Part shown: positions 46,579 to 58,149 of the stretch, piece by piece
Numbering within the stretch: position 1 is the stretch's first letter
Layout: each line of letters opens with the position of its first letter
Assembly: GCA_008973525.1 (NCBI GenBank)
Contig: WACJ01000040.1
Coordinates: 1-64,000 of the forward strand
Direction of reading: 5' to 3'
DNA length: 64,000 bases
Origin: Stenopsyche tienmushanensis
Taxonomy: Eukaryota > Arthropoda > Insecta > Trichoptera > Stenopsychidae
Made by a program: the position numbers and the translations under genes
The notes under the pieces: model-generated
The model's database searches: none
Seen by the model: only the letters and a program-made list of their open reading frames with translations
What the model was told of the DNA's origin: nothing

Positions 46579-47118
46579 TATATGTCCCATAAGTTTCTTT
46601 CGCAAATGAACACAGATCTAATCATAGCCATGGTTGAAGAAAACCCGCGATGAACTGTTCGCGAAATAGCTAACAAGCTAGAAATTCCACGAACATTCGT
46701 CCATAATCATCTGACAAAAATTAGGCTACATCAACCGTTCAGATGTGTGGCTGCCTCGTGAACTGACTGACTCAAATACACTTCAGCGTATTTCAACATG
46801 CGATCTTCTTCTTCAGCGACATAATAGCCAACCTTTTTTGAAGAGACTTGTCACTGGATATGAAAGTTGGATACTCTATGAGAATATCCAACGCAAACGG
46901 TCTTGAATCAAGGGTACAGAATCTTTAACTGTAGCCAAACCTGGCCTACATCCAAAAAGAGTTTTGCTATGCATTTGGTGGGACTGGAAGTGGGTAAATT
47001 ATTATGAGCTACTTCAGCAAGGTGGAACGATCAATTCAACAAAATATTGTTTCCAACTAGACAATCTAAAGGATGAAATTGCCAGAAAACGGCCAGAATT
47101 AGCGAACAGACGAGACAC
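46579..47118 (+). mobile_element. mariner copy K, 3' truncated
   Basis: From ATGTCCCATAAGTTTCTTTC through MNTDLIIAMVEENPR, a TGA at 46651, SDVWLPRELTDS, VTGYESWILYENIQRK and CIWWDWKWVNYYELLQQGG to RPELANRRD. The 5' terminal repeat lacks its first bases. As in copy I, the TGD Asp is Tyr (codon 46859-46861), and the premature stop falls at the same codon. There is a frameshift near 46721. Confidence 0.87.
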
Positions 47119-48534
47119 AGCAGCGGATATTTGAACAATGCTATATTTCATACTAAATGCCATAAAATATTCTTTAAATTTAAATACAAATTGGTTAGAT
47201 ATATTATACGCAACTTGTTTTATTTGGATTTAAGAATTGAGCGTCTCTATTAAAAGGTCCACCTAATACAAACATGAAAATATATTTGCTCGTTCCAACA
47301 ATTTTTTGCTTCTTTAAAAGTCCGCGTAATTCGTACGTGTAGAACATCTGCAAGTACACCACTTTGTCGATTCGAGCAGAACAAATATAAAGGAAGAAAG
47401 TCGCCAATTTTCCAGGAGCTAAGTGATTCTCCCTAAACTTCCAAATTAAATTCAACTCGCGTACTGCGCAGTCACTTGGCTCTCTGTCAACACTGTGGGG
47501 CTTTAAGGCTCTATTTCGAATGTCCGCGATTCGTAGCATTTGCTCGTTTGAACAAAAACAATAATGACGATCGCATTTGCTTGCAGGATTATATGGCAGG
47601 TATTAGTTCGTGCGGCACTAAGGATGCGCGCCCATATAAAATGCTCACGCGTGGCCAGCGTAATAGGCGCAGAGCTCATCGTTTATTTTTGCATGGCTCA
47701 CACAATGTCAGCAAATTAATTGCTTAAAATTGCCCGAATAAAAATATTTTACGGGATCGTTAAAAGGTCGTCCGGATGCACGCTAATATGCATGAAATGT
47801 GTGAATTTTTATTTTTTTTATGTGCCATCAAAGCGTTCCGTCTTTATGGTCACAGCACGGATTTAATTCCGCGCTAAATGCGAAAAAAATGGTCACTCTC
47901 AGAGTGAAAAACTTTCATGAAAATATACACTTTTGAAACATTAAGTCTTTAAAAATGTGTTCATGACATTCGCTTCTTTCTCATTGTAATTTCGTTTAAG
48001 AGTGTCTTTTGGTTGCCAATGCAAATATTATATTCGCGCATAAGTTCACTGATTATTGACCTTCTTTTATCGGGTTTATTTAATATTTTGCTAGTTTATT
48101 CATAGGGAATCGAAAAGAAATTGCATAAATTGAAAATATTTATTGTATGTTAAATGTCGGATTGACTGAACTGAAAACGACCAGCCTCACACTGATATAG
48201 TGGATTTCTTTCGTTGGTATTTTATTGTTAAACGCTACATTATAAAAATATTTCAATAGAGTTATTTTTCTTTCAGTTAACTTTCATTCCTGAGCAACGA
48301 GCTGATGTCTGACATGTTATTTTAAACAAACGTATAAGGTTTATTTTCGTATGAATTCCATAGAATTCCAGGCGTTCAACTTTCAGCATTGATCTACTTT
48401 AACAATGAGTAAAATTCAATGTAATACATTGCTTACATTTAAATGTGAATTTTATCTTAAATGATACAAAATAGCGGAGAATTTTTTTTTAAATGCTATT
48501 TAACCTTGTTACTATATTCTTTTTGTATTGAAAT
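47119..48534. other. No gene supported
   Basis: Opposed frames at 47204-47539 (-, 111 codons) and 47476-47727 (+, 83 codons) have no known domain. AT-rich from 47900 onward. Confidence 0.4.
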
Positions 48535-48690
48535 TGGTCGATCCCGGGTATTTGTCAGCCATTTTGTTCAGTCATAGTAAATTCTTCCTATGGAGAGGTC
48601 ATAGCGCGCTTCTGCTACATTCCATCCGTGTGTGATCCGCTTGGACATTCGTTTTTTTTTAATTTTCAGAACAAAATAACAGAATTTTTT
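48535..48690 (+). mobile_element. mariner 5' region relic
   Basis: TTTGTCAGCCATTTTGTTCA and AGTAAATTCTTCCTATGGAG, followed by a CCATCCGTGTGTGATCCGC..CATTCGTTTTTT stretch, align with 25515-25640, the start of the mariner relic there. Truncated where LTR-like family A begins. Confidence 0.6.
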
Positions 48691-49190
48691 TATTTTAACA
48701 GCGCCATCTCTTGTGGCCCTACGGAGACATTGCACCTGCATACCGACCGATCGCTTCTTGCGCGTGCACCGTTGCCGGTTGGGTAGTGACGCGCAGGAAG
48801 CGGGGGTCGGGAGAGTCGTCGGTTAGCCTTGGCTGCGGGAAGTCGTCCTTCCTGCAACCAAATCTCTCTCTATTTCCCTTGTGTGGAATAAATAGTTATT
48901 TAGAGAAGAGAGTCTTTCTATTCGACGCCTGTCGAAATTTCGTAGCATTCGTCGTCGCTTCTTCGATTTTTCGAAGTCTCTTTGGTGATATAGTGTTAGA
49001 AAAACTTGGTGACAATAAGATTTGGGTGAGATGGGTGCCCAGAAAAAGAGCTAACGGTGGAGGTCTATAACACTGGTACATAAAAGCTGGTGCCCCGACT
49101 ACAGAAATGTCTCGATCTCGACTTTCCGTTGAAAATACTTGAATATATTTGTGAAATAACCTATGAATTTCAATTAAATACAAGCATTAT
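48691..49190 (+). mobile_element. LTR-retroelement fragment: family A LTR plus leader
   Basis: CAGCGCCATCTCTTGTGGCC, TTGCGCGTGCACCGTTGCCG, GTCGTCGGTTAGCCTTGGCT and GTGTGGAATAAATAG match the inverted copy at 60130-60360 closely. Beyond, GGTGCCCCGACTACAGAAAT may be a primer-binding site and leader, shared with 16925-17115. No gag or pol frame follows. Assignment to a retroelement is by layout, not by protein. Confidence 0.55.
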
Positions 49191-49501
49191 TCGATCCTAC
49201 ACCAATCTTCTAACCTTACTTTCTGGATAACCCTAATATGATATATACTGTATAAAGTCTTAAAAAATGAACTTAAACCGCAGAAATAATTAGGAGCAGC
49301 GAGTGACTATGGGTATGCTAAGACCTGCACAGTTCTCTGCATGTATTGATAGATTTGAATCAGGGGTTTGTGAATGTAAAAATTAATGCTTCGAACCCTT
49401 ATTTGGTTCCGCTTAATTTTTAAACATTTATATCGGTTCAATTATGGTTTTTGTTCCAAGAAAAATATTGGTTTTTCGGTTCAGCTTCTATATGAGTAAT
49501 A

Positions 49502-49594
49502 CAGGGTGCGGAAAGGTAACTACTTTATATTAAAAATGAATAACACAGGCAGTGATCAGTTTTCCATATAAAGAAGTTTCCCTGCCGCACCCTG
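49502..49594. mobile_element. MITE, short complete copy
   Basis: CAGGGTGCGGAAAGGTAACT and AAGAAGTTTCCCTGCCGCAC, then CCTG, are inverted ends of a copy only about 95 bp long. It is flanked by AATA on the left and GTGA on the right. Confidence 0.65.
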
Positions 49595-49800
49595 GTGAGA
49601 AGCATCAAAGCCCGACTATCTTAATACATTAATCAGAACTGAGACCATTTTAATTATATAATTTTTAAAATATGATGAATAAAAACTTTAAATGTCTTTC
49701 TGTTGCATGTAAAAAATAATCAAAATATTTTCTCCTATATTTTCCGTGTTATTTATTTTTAAAATAAGGTAGTTTCCCTGCCGCATCCTGCGTTTAATAT
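49595..49800 (-). mobile_element. MITE, second subfamily, right half
   Basis: AGAACTGAGACCATTTTAAT, then ATGTCTTTCTGTTGCATG and AGGTAGTTTCCCTGCCGCAT, matches 53745-53895. It directly abuts the short copy, so the pair may be one rearranged element. Confidence 0.55.
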
Positions 49801-51109
49801 CATCGAAACATAGCTGTTATCCTTCGTAAAGTACATAAAAATGGTGAATCCAAACTCTATTTCGTATAAGGCGTTTACCGAACCGATAAAACTAATATTT
49901 TTAAATCGGTTCAATACCGGTTTTCGTTCCAGCAAAATAACGGTTTTAATGAATTCTATATATGCAATACTTTAATGCAGAGTAATGTACCTTACCATTT
50001 ATCAAATATTGTAGATGAGTTTTTGAATATATTAGATTTTAGCTTCTCGGTGATAATTTGGATCGTTCTCAAAGACAAACGTACAGATTAACAGCCATAT
50101 TGTGTGATATTTTAATACATTGTTGAGGTTTTGGAAGGTTTGGATGTATTTAGTTTAACTTGGATGTTTTGAATTTGAACGTCTGCAAAATGTATCCATC
50201 CATCTAAGAGAGCCCCCAATGATGATGATGCGCCCTCAAAAACCATTCCCGTATACATAAATGCGTCGTCCTCGTAATCTCCTTATCTTCCTGTTGAAAA
50301 ATAGTTTCTTCGTCCATTACCGGCAAATCGAGACCTCGAATTTAAGCCGATAATGATAATCATCTTCATTCCGCCGAATTAGCTTCGTTCTCGACAATCC
50401 TTGTACAAATATCGCATTCGTTAGTCACTTCCCGGGGGCGCTCCCAGGACGTCGGAACCATTAACGTCTTGTCGCCGAGGAAAAATGTACCAACTAGGGG
50501 AGCAAAAAGAAGAAAAATCTTCTCCGTCCTCGACTAGAATAGAATTCGCGACAAAAAGAGTAACGTTTGCATAATAAATGATCGAGTGAATTCCATTGCA
50601 AATTGGTTAATAAAAATTCAACAAATCCGACACAGTGTTCATCCATGGACTAATATCCGTCCATAATAACTTAAGCTTAATTCAGATTTTTTTCATTAAT
50701 CGATCAATCATCAAGTCATAAGATGATGCAATAAAAATGCAAAAAATCCGGCTTTTAAAACGCAAATCTATCATTCAAAACCGCAATCATTCAAAACGAA
50801 CGCCTCTGCACAGGTGTCGTCGATATTGTGCCCATTGAAATATCCCGTTTTTTTTTTTTGCTCGATAAAAGGAGGCTGTAAATCAATCATCTATTCAACT
50901 CTATTCAATGTCCAGGTACTTGAATGGGACCCGAAATTAAATAATGGCCGGAATATCCGACTTTTTTAACGAGCTCGTGGAATTAAAGTCGAATGGACTA
51001 CGGAAGCTTTTTCGGGATAGAAACAACCCACTCGTAGATTAACATCGGTTGTAACTATGATCCATTTTTATAATTTTGACTGTGACATTCTCTCAAATGT
51101 TAAGTGATG
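49801..51109. other. No gene supported; mixed spacer
   Basis: Holds a CGTTTACCGAACCG repeat at 49865-49950, a repeat-poor GC-mixed stretch at 50200-51040 and one small open frame listed separately. Confidence 0.4.
50944..51042 (+). CDS. Small open frame, 32 codons
   Basis: Reads MAGISDFFNELVELKSNGLR then KLFRDRNNPLVD and TAA. The RDRNNPL motif recalls the RRxFRDRSNPL start of Harbinger-type transposases and HARBI1, but the frame stops before any domain. It may be a transposon crumb or chance; nothing around it supports a gene. Confidence 0.2.
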   Translation: MAGISDFFNELVELKSNGLRKLFRDRNNPLVD

Positions 51110-51285
51110 GACCCATGTTTAATCCATGGTTATGAATCGACGCAAAAACTCAGATTTATTGCTGTAAAACATCGCCAAACACTCGATTGAAACATCCTGG
51201 CGACGCTGTTTTTGTTCCATTGTGAGCAAACGTGGTATCCACCCTGCGCACAGCTTTCTCAAGTACAAATTTTAAAACAGCATTA
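51110..51285 (-). mobile_element. mariner relic, SETMAR-like lineage
   Basis: The minus strand reads KFVLEKAV / NLYLRKLCAGWIPRLLTMEQ, then KQRRQDVSIECLAMFYSNKS. It is the same block as at 45650-45790, with the rest missing. Confidence 0.7.
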
Positions 51286-52179
51286 ATTGTCGCTTGAAGT
51301 TTCACTTTTCGTGACGCTCAAGCCAATTTACCCTATTGCGCAAAAAAAAAAACATCTTAAATAACCTTGTACAATAATGAAATCGAGAAAAACATTTCAT
51401 TTCATAAATAGTTGCCAAAATACACAAAATGCCATTGGTAAATATTTGCGACAAATGCACATTTTTAACACATTTCTGGTATTCTTCTCGGTCAATATGT
51501 ATTCTGATTATTAGAGCTAACAATACAAGACATCCTGTACATATATAGAGTTGGATTGAAGTGGAAAAATTATATTCAAGCATGCCAATGATCCATTTAA
51601 AGATACAAACGCTATTCATTCGTCCATTAGGAATACAACGATATAATTGCGAGTCTTAATGATCCATTATAAAAAAGCACAAAAAAACCAACACTATACA
51701 AATTGTTTAGTTATTTAATTTCGTACGAAAACGGGCTTAGAATTCGCGAATATGAAAAATTAGATCGTTAAAATCCACCGTGAGATTCTTACAACTAATT
51801 ATTGTATACAATATGTTAAAGGATTTATATTAATTTTGAAACATTCGTGCTTCCATGGGAACGTCTTTTGATTATGGTTTTTATTGGAAACGTCCAAAAT
51901 AGGAAAACTATGTCAAATTGTTCGAATTATCTATGCTTATGGATAATATTTGAAATGATATAATATTATGAATTTAAACAATTTACTTCAAAATCGATAT
52001 AATTCCTAAGCATATGTACTTAACACATTTTACGCGGGAATTTCACAGCTTAAAAATCGCTATAAATTCAAAACTACAATTGATTGAAGTGACAGAATTG
52101 AATATTTAATTTTTTAATGATGAAATTTTACAAAAAAAGTATGATAAAATTTGTACAAATTATGGATCGCATATAATAT
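51286..52179. other. No gene recognised
   Basis: Starts with GAAGTTTCACTTTTCGTGAC, shared with 24217. A hydrophobic 105-codon minus frame (51302-51619) has no recognised family. Confidence 0.4.
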
Positions 52180-52640
52180 ATGCTTAAACTTTTTTTTGTG
52201 CGGTCGATGCGTTCCGCGGAAAATCGCACAAAATGCTTTTTTAAAAAACTTACATAGAAAAAGTGAAGATACGTTCCATGGATTTTAAAAACCGCATAAC
52301 TTTGAAACGGCTATATAAAATATATTCAAAATCGCACAAAAAAAAATAGTTAATAAAAAAAACAGGAAAATAATAAGGTAATTAAAAATAATATAAAATA
52401 TACGATGTCATGTATTATTGGTAAAATTTTAAAGATGTCTGACATCCACTGTAAATAAATAAATTTTGACATAAATCTGGTAGGAATAAAAGAGGGTTAT
52501 ATAGAATTCCTTTCCTATTTATCCAAAATATCTCAATACGTATTCTTTATGGAATAAAAAAATGCTTTAAAAAAACCGCATAACTTCGAAATCGCACAAA
52601 AAAAGTCGCACAAAAAGAGTTTTGAATGTACATATTATGT
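52180..52640. repeat. AT-rich repeat with AATCGCACAAAA motifs
   Basis: AAAATCGCACAAAA-type motifs occur at least five times, with AAACCGCATAACTT twice (52298, 52570). Related to 19470-19780. Possibly a decayed DNA transposon with GTGCGATTTT-type ends. Confidence 0.5.
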
Positions 52641-52699
52641 CCTAATCATGTGATAATTTTAAAGGGGTGTTTCTAGTTCAAAGTAGTGACGCCGGTTCT

Positions 52700-52960
52700 A
52701 ATTTTGCTCAAATCTTGAAAAGCGTTTTTCTTGAAACTACTTTTTTTCAACGCGGTTGACATGATATCTCAAGTTTTAATTAACTGATTTATTTTAAACT
52801 TAGTATGAACTTTTTTAATATAATTTTATATCGTTTCTACCAGATATTTGTCAAAATTTTATTTTAACTATTTTAGAAAAAAAAACTGGAAAAATTAGGG
52901 CAAAAAATGACTTTTTTTAAAAGCGACATCTTTATAATTAAGGATCTTTTTTATTTACGA
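52700..52960. repeat. AT-rich interspersed repeat
   Basis: TTTCTTGAAACTACTTTTTT and CGCGGTTGACATGATATCTC recur at 34800-35000, and the first block also at 8590. Confidence 0.5.
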
Positions 52961-53530
52961 TGAAAGGTTTGGAATTGTATCAATCAAGACAGCTCTTTTT
53001 TATCTCTTATAATTTACCAGTCTATAATTTTTTTGTATATTCTAAAAAAAAATTCAATAAATACCTACTAAAAAAAAATGTATGCTTAAAAATACTTTTT
53101 TATCGAACTTGAAAAAAAGTCCAAAATTTGTCCCTCTAGATTAGAATACTCCCCTAGAAAAGAAGTTTTGTGTCATATTGATTAAATCAATATAACAATA
53201 GTATTCATGTAAAAACGTGTCCCGACGAAAGTGTGTTAGTATTGCACATGATGAAAATATTGATAGCAATTTTTTGTGAATTGAACATCATTTAGTTAAA
53301 ATAATTTGGCATTTAACTCTCATTATAGTACCAATCGTAAATAAACAATTACTAGTCATACCGCCTAAAATGTGTTAAGATTTTATTTCAATGCTTAATG
53401 AATTTAAAAAAAATGTCAGCCTTAAGATGTAATCCATATCGAATAGTCACACATCACATTTAGAGACACTTCCACTTAAAGAATTTAATGATCCAAATTG
53501 AATTTCATCGTTTAAAAAGTATCATTCGCA
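52961..53530. other. No gene recognised
   Basis: AT-rich with A/T homopolymers. Confidence 0.5.
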
Positions 53531-53895
53531 GAGTGCGGCAGGGAAACTACCCTATTTTAAAAATGAATAACATAAGCAGTATGTGAAAAATTATTTTAAT
53601 TATTTTTTTCATGTTATAGAAACATATTTAAAGTATTTATTTAATATATTTTAAAAATTATATTATTAATGTGCTCAATCTTTGTGTTAAAATAAATGGA
53701 AAGAGGTTGTAAAACTCGGTTATCTCAATGTGTTGACCAGAACGGAGACAATCTTAATGATATCATTTTTAAAATATAATAAATCAAAACTTTAAATGTG
53801 TTTCTATATAATAAAAATAATAAATAAACTTATTTTTTCTATATCGTTTGTGTTATTTAATTTTTAAATAAGGTAATGTTTCGGCCGCACCCGTA
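53531..53895. mobile_element. MITE, second subfamily, complete
   Basis: Left AGAGTGCGGCAGGGAAACTA and right AAGGTAATGTTTCGGCCGCA form an imperfect inverted repeat around a 365-bp AT-rich interior shared with 49595-49800. It has the same ends as the 4804 family but a different interior. Confidence 0.65.
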
Positions 53896-54323
53896 AATTT
53901 GTGTAACGAAACATAAAACGATTAGGTAAGCGTGAAACCTATTGCCCGTCGAAGCCAAAATATGGTTATATTGACATCTTTCGGCAACGTTCTTCATTCA
54001 AGGGGTAGCTTTTGCATGTTTGCTCCATGTACAAATAAGACGTCATCCTCTAATTTCACAAGTATATGATAATAGCATAAATTTACCAAATATGTACCCA
54101 TGGTGTTTTCTCTTTTCATCGAGGCCAAACCGAGTGCCTCCTCGACCCGTCATTCGTTTCGTCATCGTCATATCTACACTTATTTAGCATTTTTAATCAT
54201 CAATAACCCGTTTTAAAAGTCTATTGACCGTTATATCTATGTACGCAGTAAAAATCGTAAATACGATACGCCACAGCACATGACATGTGTCGGCATACAG
54301 TCTTTGTGGCTTCCGATTCTTGA
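53896..54323. other. No gene recognised
   Basis: Mixed sequence leading to a candidate frame. TGTCGGCATACAG at 54288-54300 could serve as an acceptor. Confidence 0.4.
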
Positions 54324-54518
54324 GGTCGTCCTGAGGAACGTCGCTTTGTCATTCAAATGCGAAATTCTCTGCAAAATACAAGCAAGGCCGACGATGGTGT
54401 CGCCGAAACGGAGTTAACGACTTATTTGGTTTCGGGCGATAAAGCAGGCGCGGACGTGCCCAATCTCGTCGATGACCCCTTATCTGCCGTCTATTTGTCA
54501 CCGGAGTCTGAGGGTTAA
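54324..54518 (+). CDS. Candidate C-terminal exon, function unknown
   Basis: After a TGA the frame stays open 64 codons to TAA. From ATG 54357 it reads MRNSLQNTSKADDGVAETEL, then TTYLVSGDKAGADVPNLVDD and PLSAVYLSPESEG. The acidic, low-repeat composition looks like a protein tail, and the block is GC-richer than its surroundings. A GTTAAG donor overlaps the stop. A second frame is also open over half the block, and I recognise no family. Confidence 0.3.
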   Translation, partial: GRPEERRFVIQMRNSLQNTSKADDGVAETELTTYLVSGDKAGADVPNLVDDPLSAVYLSPESEG

Positions 54519-55099
54519 GTTGCCGGAAGGTCGAGGGTTACCGATACTGGCGATATCGATACATTTATCGGCTGGAGGGTTGACAAATCGACATTATTTC
54601 AAACGAGCCTTCCGGGCCACGAATTTGCTTAGGAATACATTCCATGGGAAAACTCTTTTCCCCGGATAAAAAATAGGGTGATCGAATAAGAAATAGGGTA
54701 CATTTATTTCCTTTAAAAACATACGTTTGAACATCTGTAGAAATGCTATGATAATGACCGTTGTTGTTGCATTGGTAATTAGCTTTGAGCCCAATTAACC
54801 TTTCCTCAGCAATGCAACACGAATTATTAATTATTCTTCCAAAAGATTAATATGGTTGGGTCAACTCTATTAGTGGAAATTCGTTTTGTTTTGCTGACAA
54901 AAAAAGCTATTTATCTTGTGGTTTCTCGACCACATGATGATAATTATATTAACATATTCCAGTCCGCACAAGTGGCAAAATTAGAGTTCCTTTATAAAAA
55001 TCAATATAATTCTTAAAGCAGCTGATAGATTGAAACAAAATTTTCTATGTGTCTTTATAAGGACTTATTGTATAGATATAAATAAATATAAAAAAGTTT
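54519..55099. other. No gene recognised
   Basis: Opposed short frames at 54472-54794; AT-rich beyond 54800. Confidence 0.4.
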
Positions 55100-55265
55100 T
55101 ATTTATTCGCGAGGCGCTCATTCGAAGTGTTAGCGGTCTGCAGGACGGACCGATTGGGCACACAGACCTTGTGACCACTCCCACTTTCTTTAGGGCTTTC
55201 AGGACTTTTTGCCGCATTTTTGGCGAAAAGTCTAGGAGGTCTAAAAAAATAGGAGGCTCATGCCA
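55100..55265 (-). repeat. Interspersed repeat family D, inverted, longest copy
   Basis: GCGAGGCGCTCATTCGAAGT, then GACGGACCGATTGGGCACAC and AGACCTTGTGACCACTCCCA, is the complement of 21563-21650. It extends through AGGGCTTTCAGGACTTTTTG and CCGCATTTTT, a part also found at 62915-62935. Confidence 0.6.
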
Positions 55266-55395
55266 ATGAGGTCGCGAGTGAGACTAGGATCCCTTCCTCA
55301 TAAACTTATGTATATATTTATTTTAATTAAATTATGTCTATGTTTAGTTTTTAACCTAAATTATGTATTTATATATCTTAGCTAGTTTAAATTAG

Positions 55396-55434
55396 TCCCG
55401 CTATTCGGGCTGGCATGGCACCGAATAGCGGGGT
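55396..55434. repeat. Hairpin-forming inverted repeat
   Basis: CCCGCTATTCGG and CCGAATAGCGGG are exact complements, 14 bp apart. Confidence 0.85.
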
Positions 55435-55439
55435 CAATA

Positions 55440-55580
55440 AACAGCTCGGGTAAGAGGAGAATCCCCATCTGGTTGGGGGAAGGACGTCTTCCAGCAGCCA
55501 AGGACGACCCAAACTTTGCCTCATAACCGGACTGACAACTGTGCACGCGCAAGAAGCGATAGATAACGTTCTTTTAGTAA
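55440..55580 (-). repeat. LTR-like repeat, family A, inverted
   Basis: GGAAGGACGTCTTCCAGCAG, CCAAGGACGACCC and GCACGCGCAAGAAGCG keep the inverted family A order, with AATAAAC just upstream at 55435. Confidence 0.5.
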
Positions 55581-55676
55581 CATAGAAAATGTCACTGATA
55601 ATCTGACGAGTTGAATCTGCACAGATTAAATCGGCACGAAAACTTCGAAAACAATCGAGAAGATATTAAGTCTTGG

Positions 55677-55730
55677 AAGGTCGACCGATTGTCTTGGCCG
55701 CGGGAAGACTTGGACAAACCACAGCCAGCT
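55677..55730 (-). repeat. Interspersed repeat family E, inverted piece
   Basis: GGTCGACCGATTGTCTTGGC and then CGCGGGAAGACTTGG is the complement of 19830-19860. Confidence 0.5.
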
Positions 55731-56160
55731 TTTCCGATCTTGCAATTTTGGATTTTATCCTGGTGTAATAATAAAGACCTGGAGCCAGAAAACTTGATAT
55801 AAAATAGATGTTTTGAAGCCAATCATAAAACTTAAATCAAAAACCAAACCAGGATGTTTTTGTGCGTCAAAAGCTCAAACTACAAAATGCGCGTTTTCTA
55901 GTTAGCGTACCGGAATGTGTTGATTTTGAAAACCACAGAAAAATGTTTTAATTTTCCTTAAATAGATTAGTAACATAATTGTCATGGGTTTTGTGCGTCA
56001 CATCTATAGATGTGACTGATGATTACATTTTTAAAACATAATCACCATAAAAAACCACGTCAAAATGATTGGCAATAAGTTCCATAAAAGGGAATGCCAA
56101 ACCGTCACCACAAAAAGAAAATAACTGCGTTACCCACGATTGTAAAAGCTGACCAACCAA
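55731..56160. other. No gene recognised
   Basis: Short spacer before the Tigger element; nothing recognised. Confidence 0.5.
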
Positions 56161-56162
56161 TA

Positions 56163-57427
56163 CAGTATAACCTCCATTATCCGGACCTCGGTTATCCGGA
56201 TTTTCGATTATCCGGATTGTTCAAAATAAAAAATACAATTTATTAATTTGCACGTGGAGAATTGTGTTCACTTTTGCTCACATATGTAATGGATTGCAAT
56301 ATTTTTTTTTTGGTTCATTGTATGGCGCATTTGTACCAATATCATCGAGTGTATAGTAATAAAAATAATCCTTTATAAAAATAATTTTATATGAGTACAT
56401 TAATCCATACTTAAGTCTAGAAATTCATATATGTATTGAATTCTTAGTTTTAAGCTATAGATACAGAGTTTATTAATTCTGGACAGTAGACAGATCGGTC
56501 TATAGTTTTCGGGATGGATCATTTTTTTTACTGATTTTGGAATTGGAATTACCTTTGCAAATTTCCATAAAGTGGGATAATAACCGAAAACTTTCGTGGG
56601 AAGTTTTTAATGATTGTATTATCAATTTTGCCGAAGGATTTAGGATTATTTTTGAAGAATTATTTTAATGATTTCGAAATCGTCTGTTTTGTGCTATTGT
56701 CGCTTAAGTGCTGGGAATCCTGGTGATTAGTCCAAAGTTTTGGATAATAGGTTTACCCTGTCTACGCTATTGTCGATTATTCAGAGATCGTCACTTAAAG
56801 AGGGAAAACCTATCGTCCTTTGTTTGACTGATTTGACGAACATCGGGTGTACAAAATCATGCATTTTGTGTACAATAAAAATTAGATCACTAGTCTTTAA
56901 TACGCAATCGAGTGATTAAATTACGATGCAAACGATCCTGGATTTCGAATTTTGAATGCTGAGGAAATAATTGAAGAAATATCTGCCTCGGAAAATAAAG
57001 ATCCATAATACGAAGAAGAGATTTGCGAGGGAGGATATATTAGTCCTTACACATTCTGAAGCTTAAAAGATTATGATTGCCCAACATCAAATCATCATCA
57101 ACAACATCATATTGAATTTGTATTCAAATATGAAAATAATCGAGGATGAATTTGAAGGTAGATATTAAAGAAGAGTCCTTTAATTTAGTTTTTGGCTAGT
57201 TTTATTCCCAATATTTCGACGATTTTAACAACTATCAAACGTCTTTATTTCAAATTCTGGATATAAATAGTTATGTATTAATGGCAGATCATAATTGTGT
57301 CAGCCCTGCCCTAGATAAGATTAGATCACAACCGGCTGACAGCTTAGCGTCTTCCATGAAATGGATTAATAGGTGATTTTTAAATTCAGATAATCGAATT
57401 TCGGACAATCAAGAATCCATTGTGCTG
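56163..57427 (+). mobile_element. pogo/Tigger element, internally deleted
   Basis: CAGTATAACCTCCATTATCC, then GGACCTCGGTTATCCGG, is the classic pogo/Tigger end, after TA (56161). The right end, read inverted, is CAGCACAATGGATTCTTGAT then TGTCCGAAATTCGATTATC. Near 56930 the frame NYDANDPGFRILNAEEIIEE, ISASENKDP and YEEEI resembles the acidic C-terminus of Tigger transposases. The DNA-binding and DDE domains are missing. A second CAGGGTAAACCTATTATCC-like stretch, inverted at about 56756, may be a second, partial end. Confidence 0.8.
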
Positions 57428-57633
57428 TTAAACGGCGATCTATCCATTTATACAGCATTTAATCCCCCGTCCCGGGGTTATTTTCGTTCGCTATCCGCAA
57501 AAAAGGGCATCAGGTCCGGGAACATTGTTTCGAAATAATTCCAAGTTCTGGTACAATAATAATACGGGAGTAATGAATACGTGACTCCAATACGAAACGG
57601 CGTTTCGTTCCGCCCCCAAGAATTGTTACTCAC

Positions 57634-57725
57634 CAAGACAAAAGGATGACGATCATAATAACAGCGATCGTCGCACTCACATTCGCAGATAAGAGCGCCA
57701 AATCGCGAAAATTATACTCCAGCAT
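57634..57725 (-). CDS. Candidate first coding exon with a membrane segment
   Basis: On the minus strand, ATG at 57725 opens MLEYNFRDLALLSANVSATI and continues AVIMIVILLS, ending in a strong donor TCTTG/GTGAGTAAC at 57634/57633. Residues 12-29 form one hydrophobic helix, which fits a signal anchor or signal peptide. It exits in phase 2. No downstream exon was identified, so the product is unknown; the frame could be chance, but the donor is the best minus-strand one in the window. Confidence 0.35.
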
Positions 57726-58149
57726 CGTATTAAATCCGAATTGGTATTTTTAAGAACGCCGTAATGAAATGGCCCTGGGGGGGGCTGAGATAAATTGGAT
57801 TTGGCTCGGTCATCCCCGAATGCGTGGAAATATCGAATTGCACCAACGGATGTGGGCTTTGAATGATCTATATTTGTGATTGTATCAATCGAATTCAATT
57901 GTGAAAGTTGATAAGGGCGAAGAATGCAAAATTCAGTCAGAATTTGGAACGGAATGGATTTCGCAACAGTTTTCAAGCAAATGTTGCTTTCATTTCATTT
58001 TGAACATTTACGATTTTCAATAGGAATTTAATGGTTTTAAACATGATATTTTATATAAGATATACTGTAAAATTGAGGCAATTTATATCATAATTGATCA
58101 AGTATCGGTAGTGCCAAAAATACGTGCCGTTTGTATACTTCTGTTTAGA
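57726..58149. other. No gene recognised
   Basis: Possible 5' flank of the minus-strand candidate exon; a 99-codon minus frame here overlaps it in another phase. A GGGGGGGCT tract at 57777 is unremarkable. Confidence 0.4.

Noticed and set aside
48711..49070. 119-codon + strand frame starting MWPYGDIAPAYRPIAS
   Set aside because: The same DNA recurs, inverted, at 60.1-60.4 kb as part of an LTR-like repeat; the frame is a by-product of the repeat.
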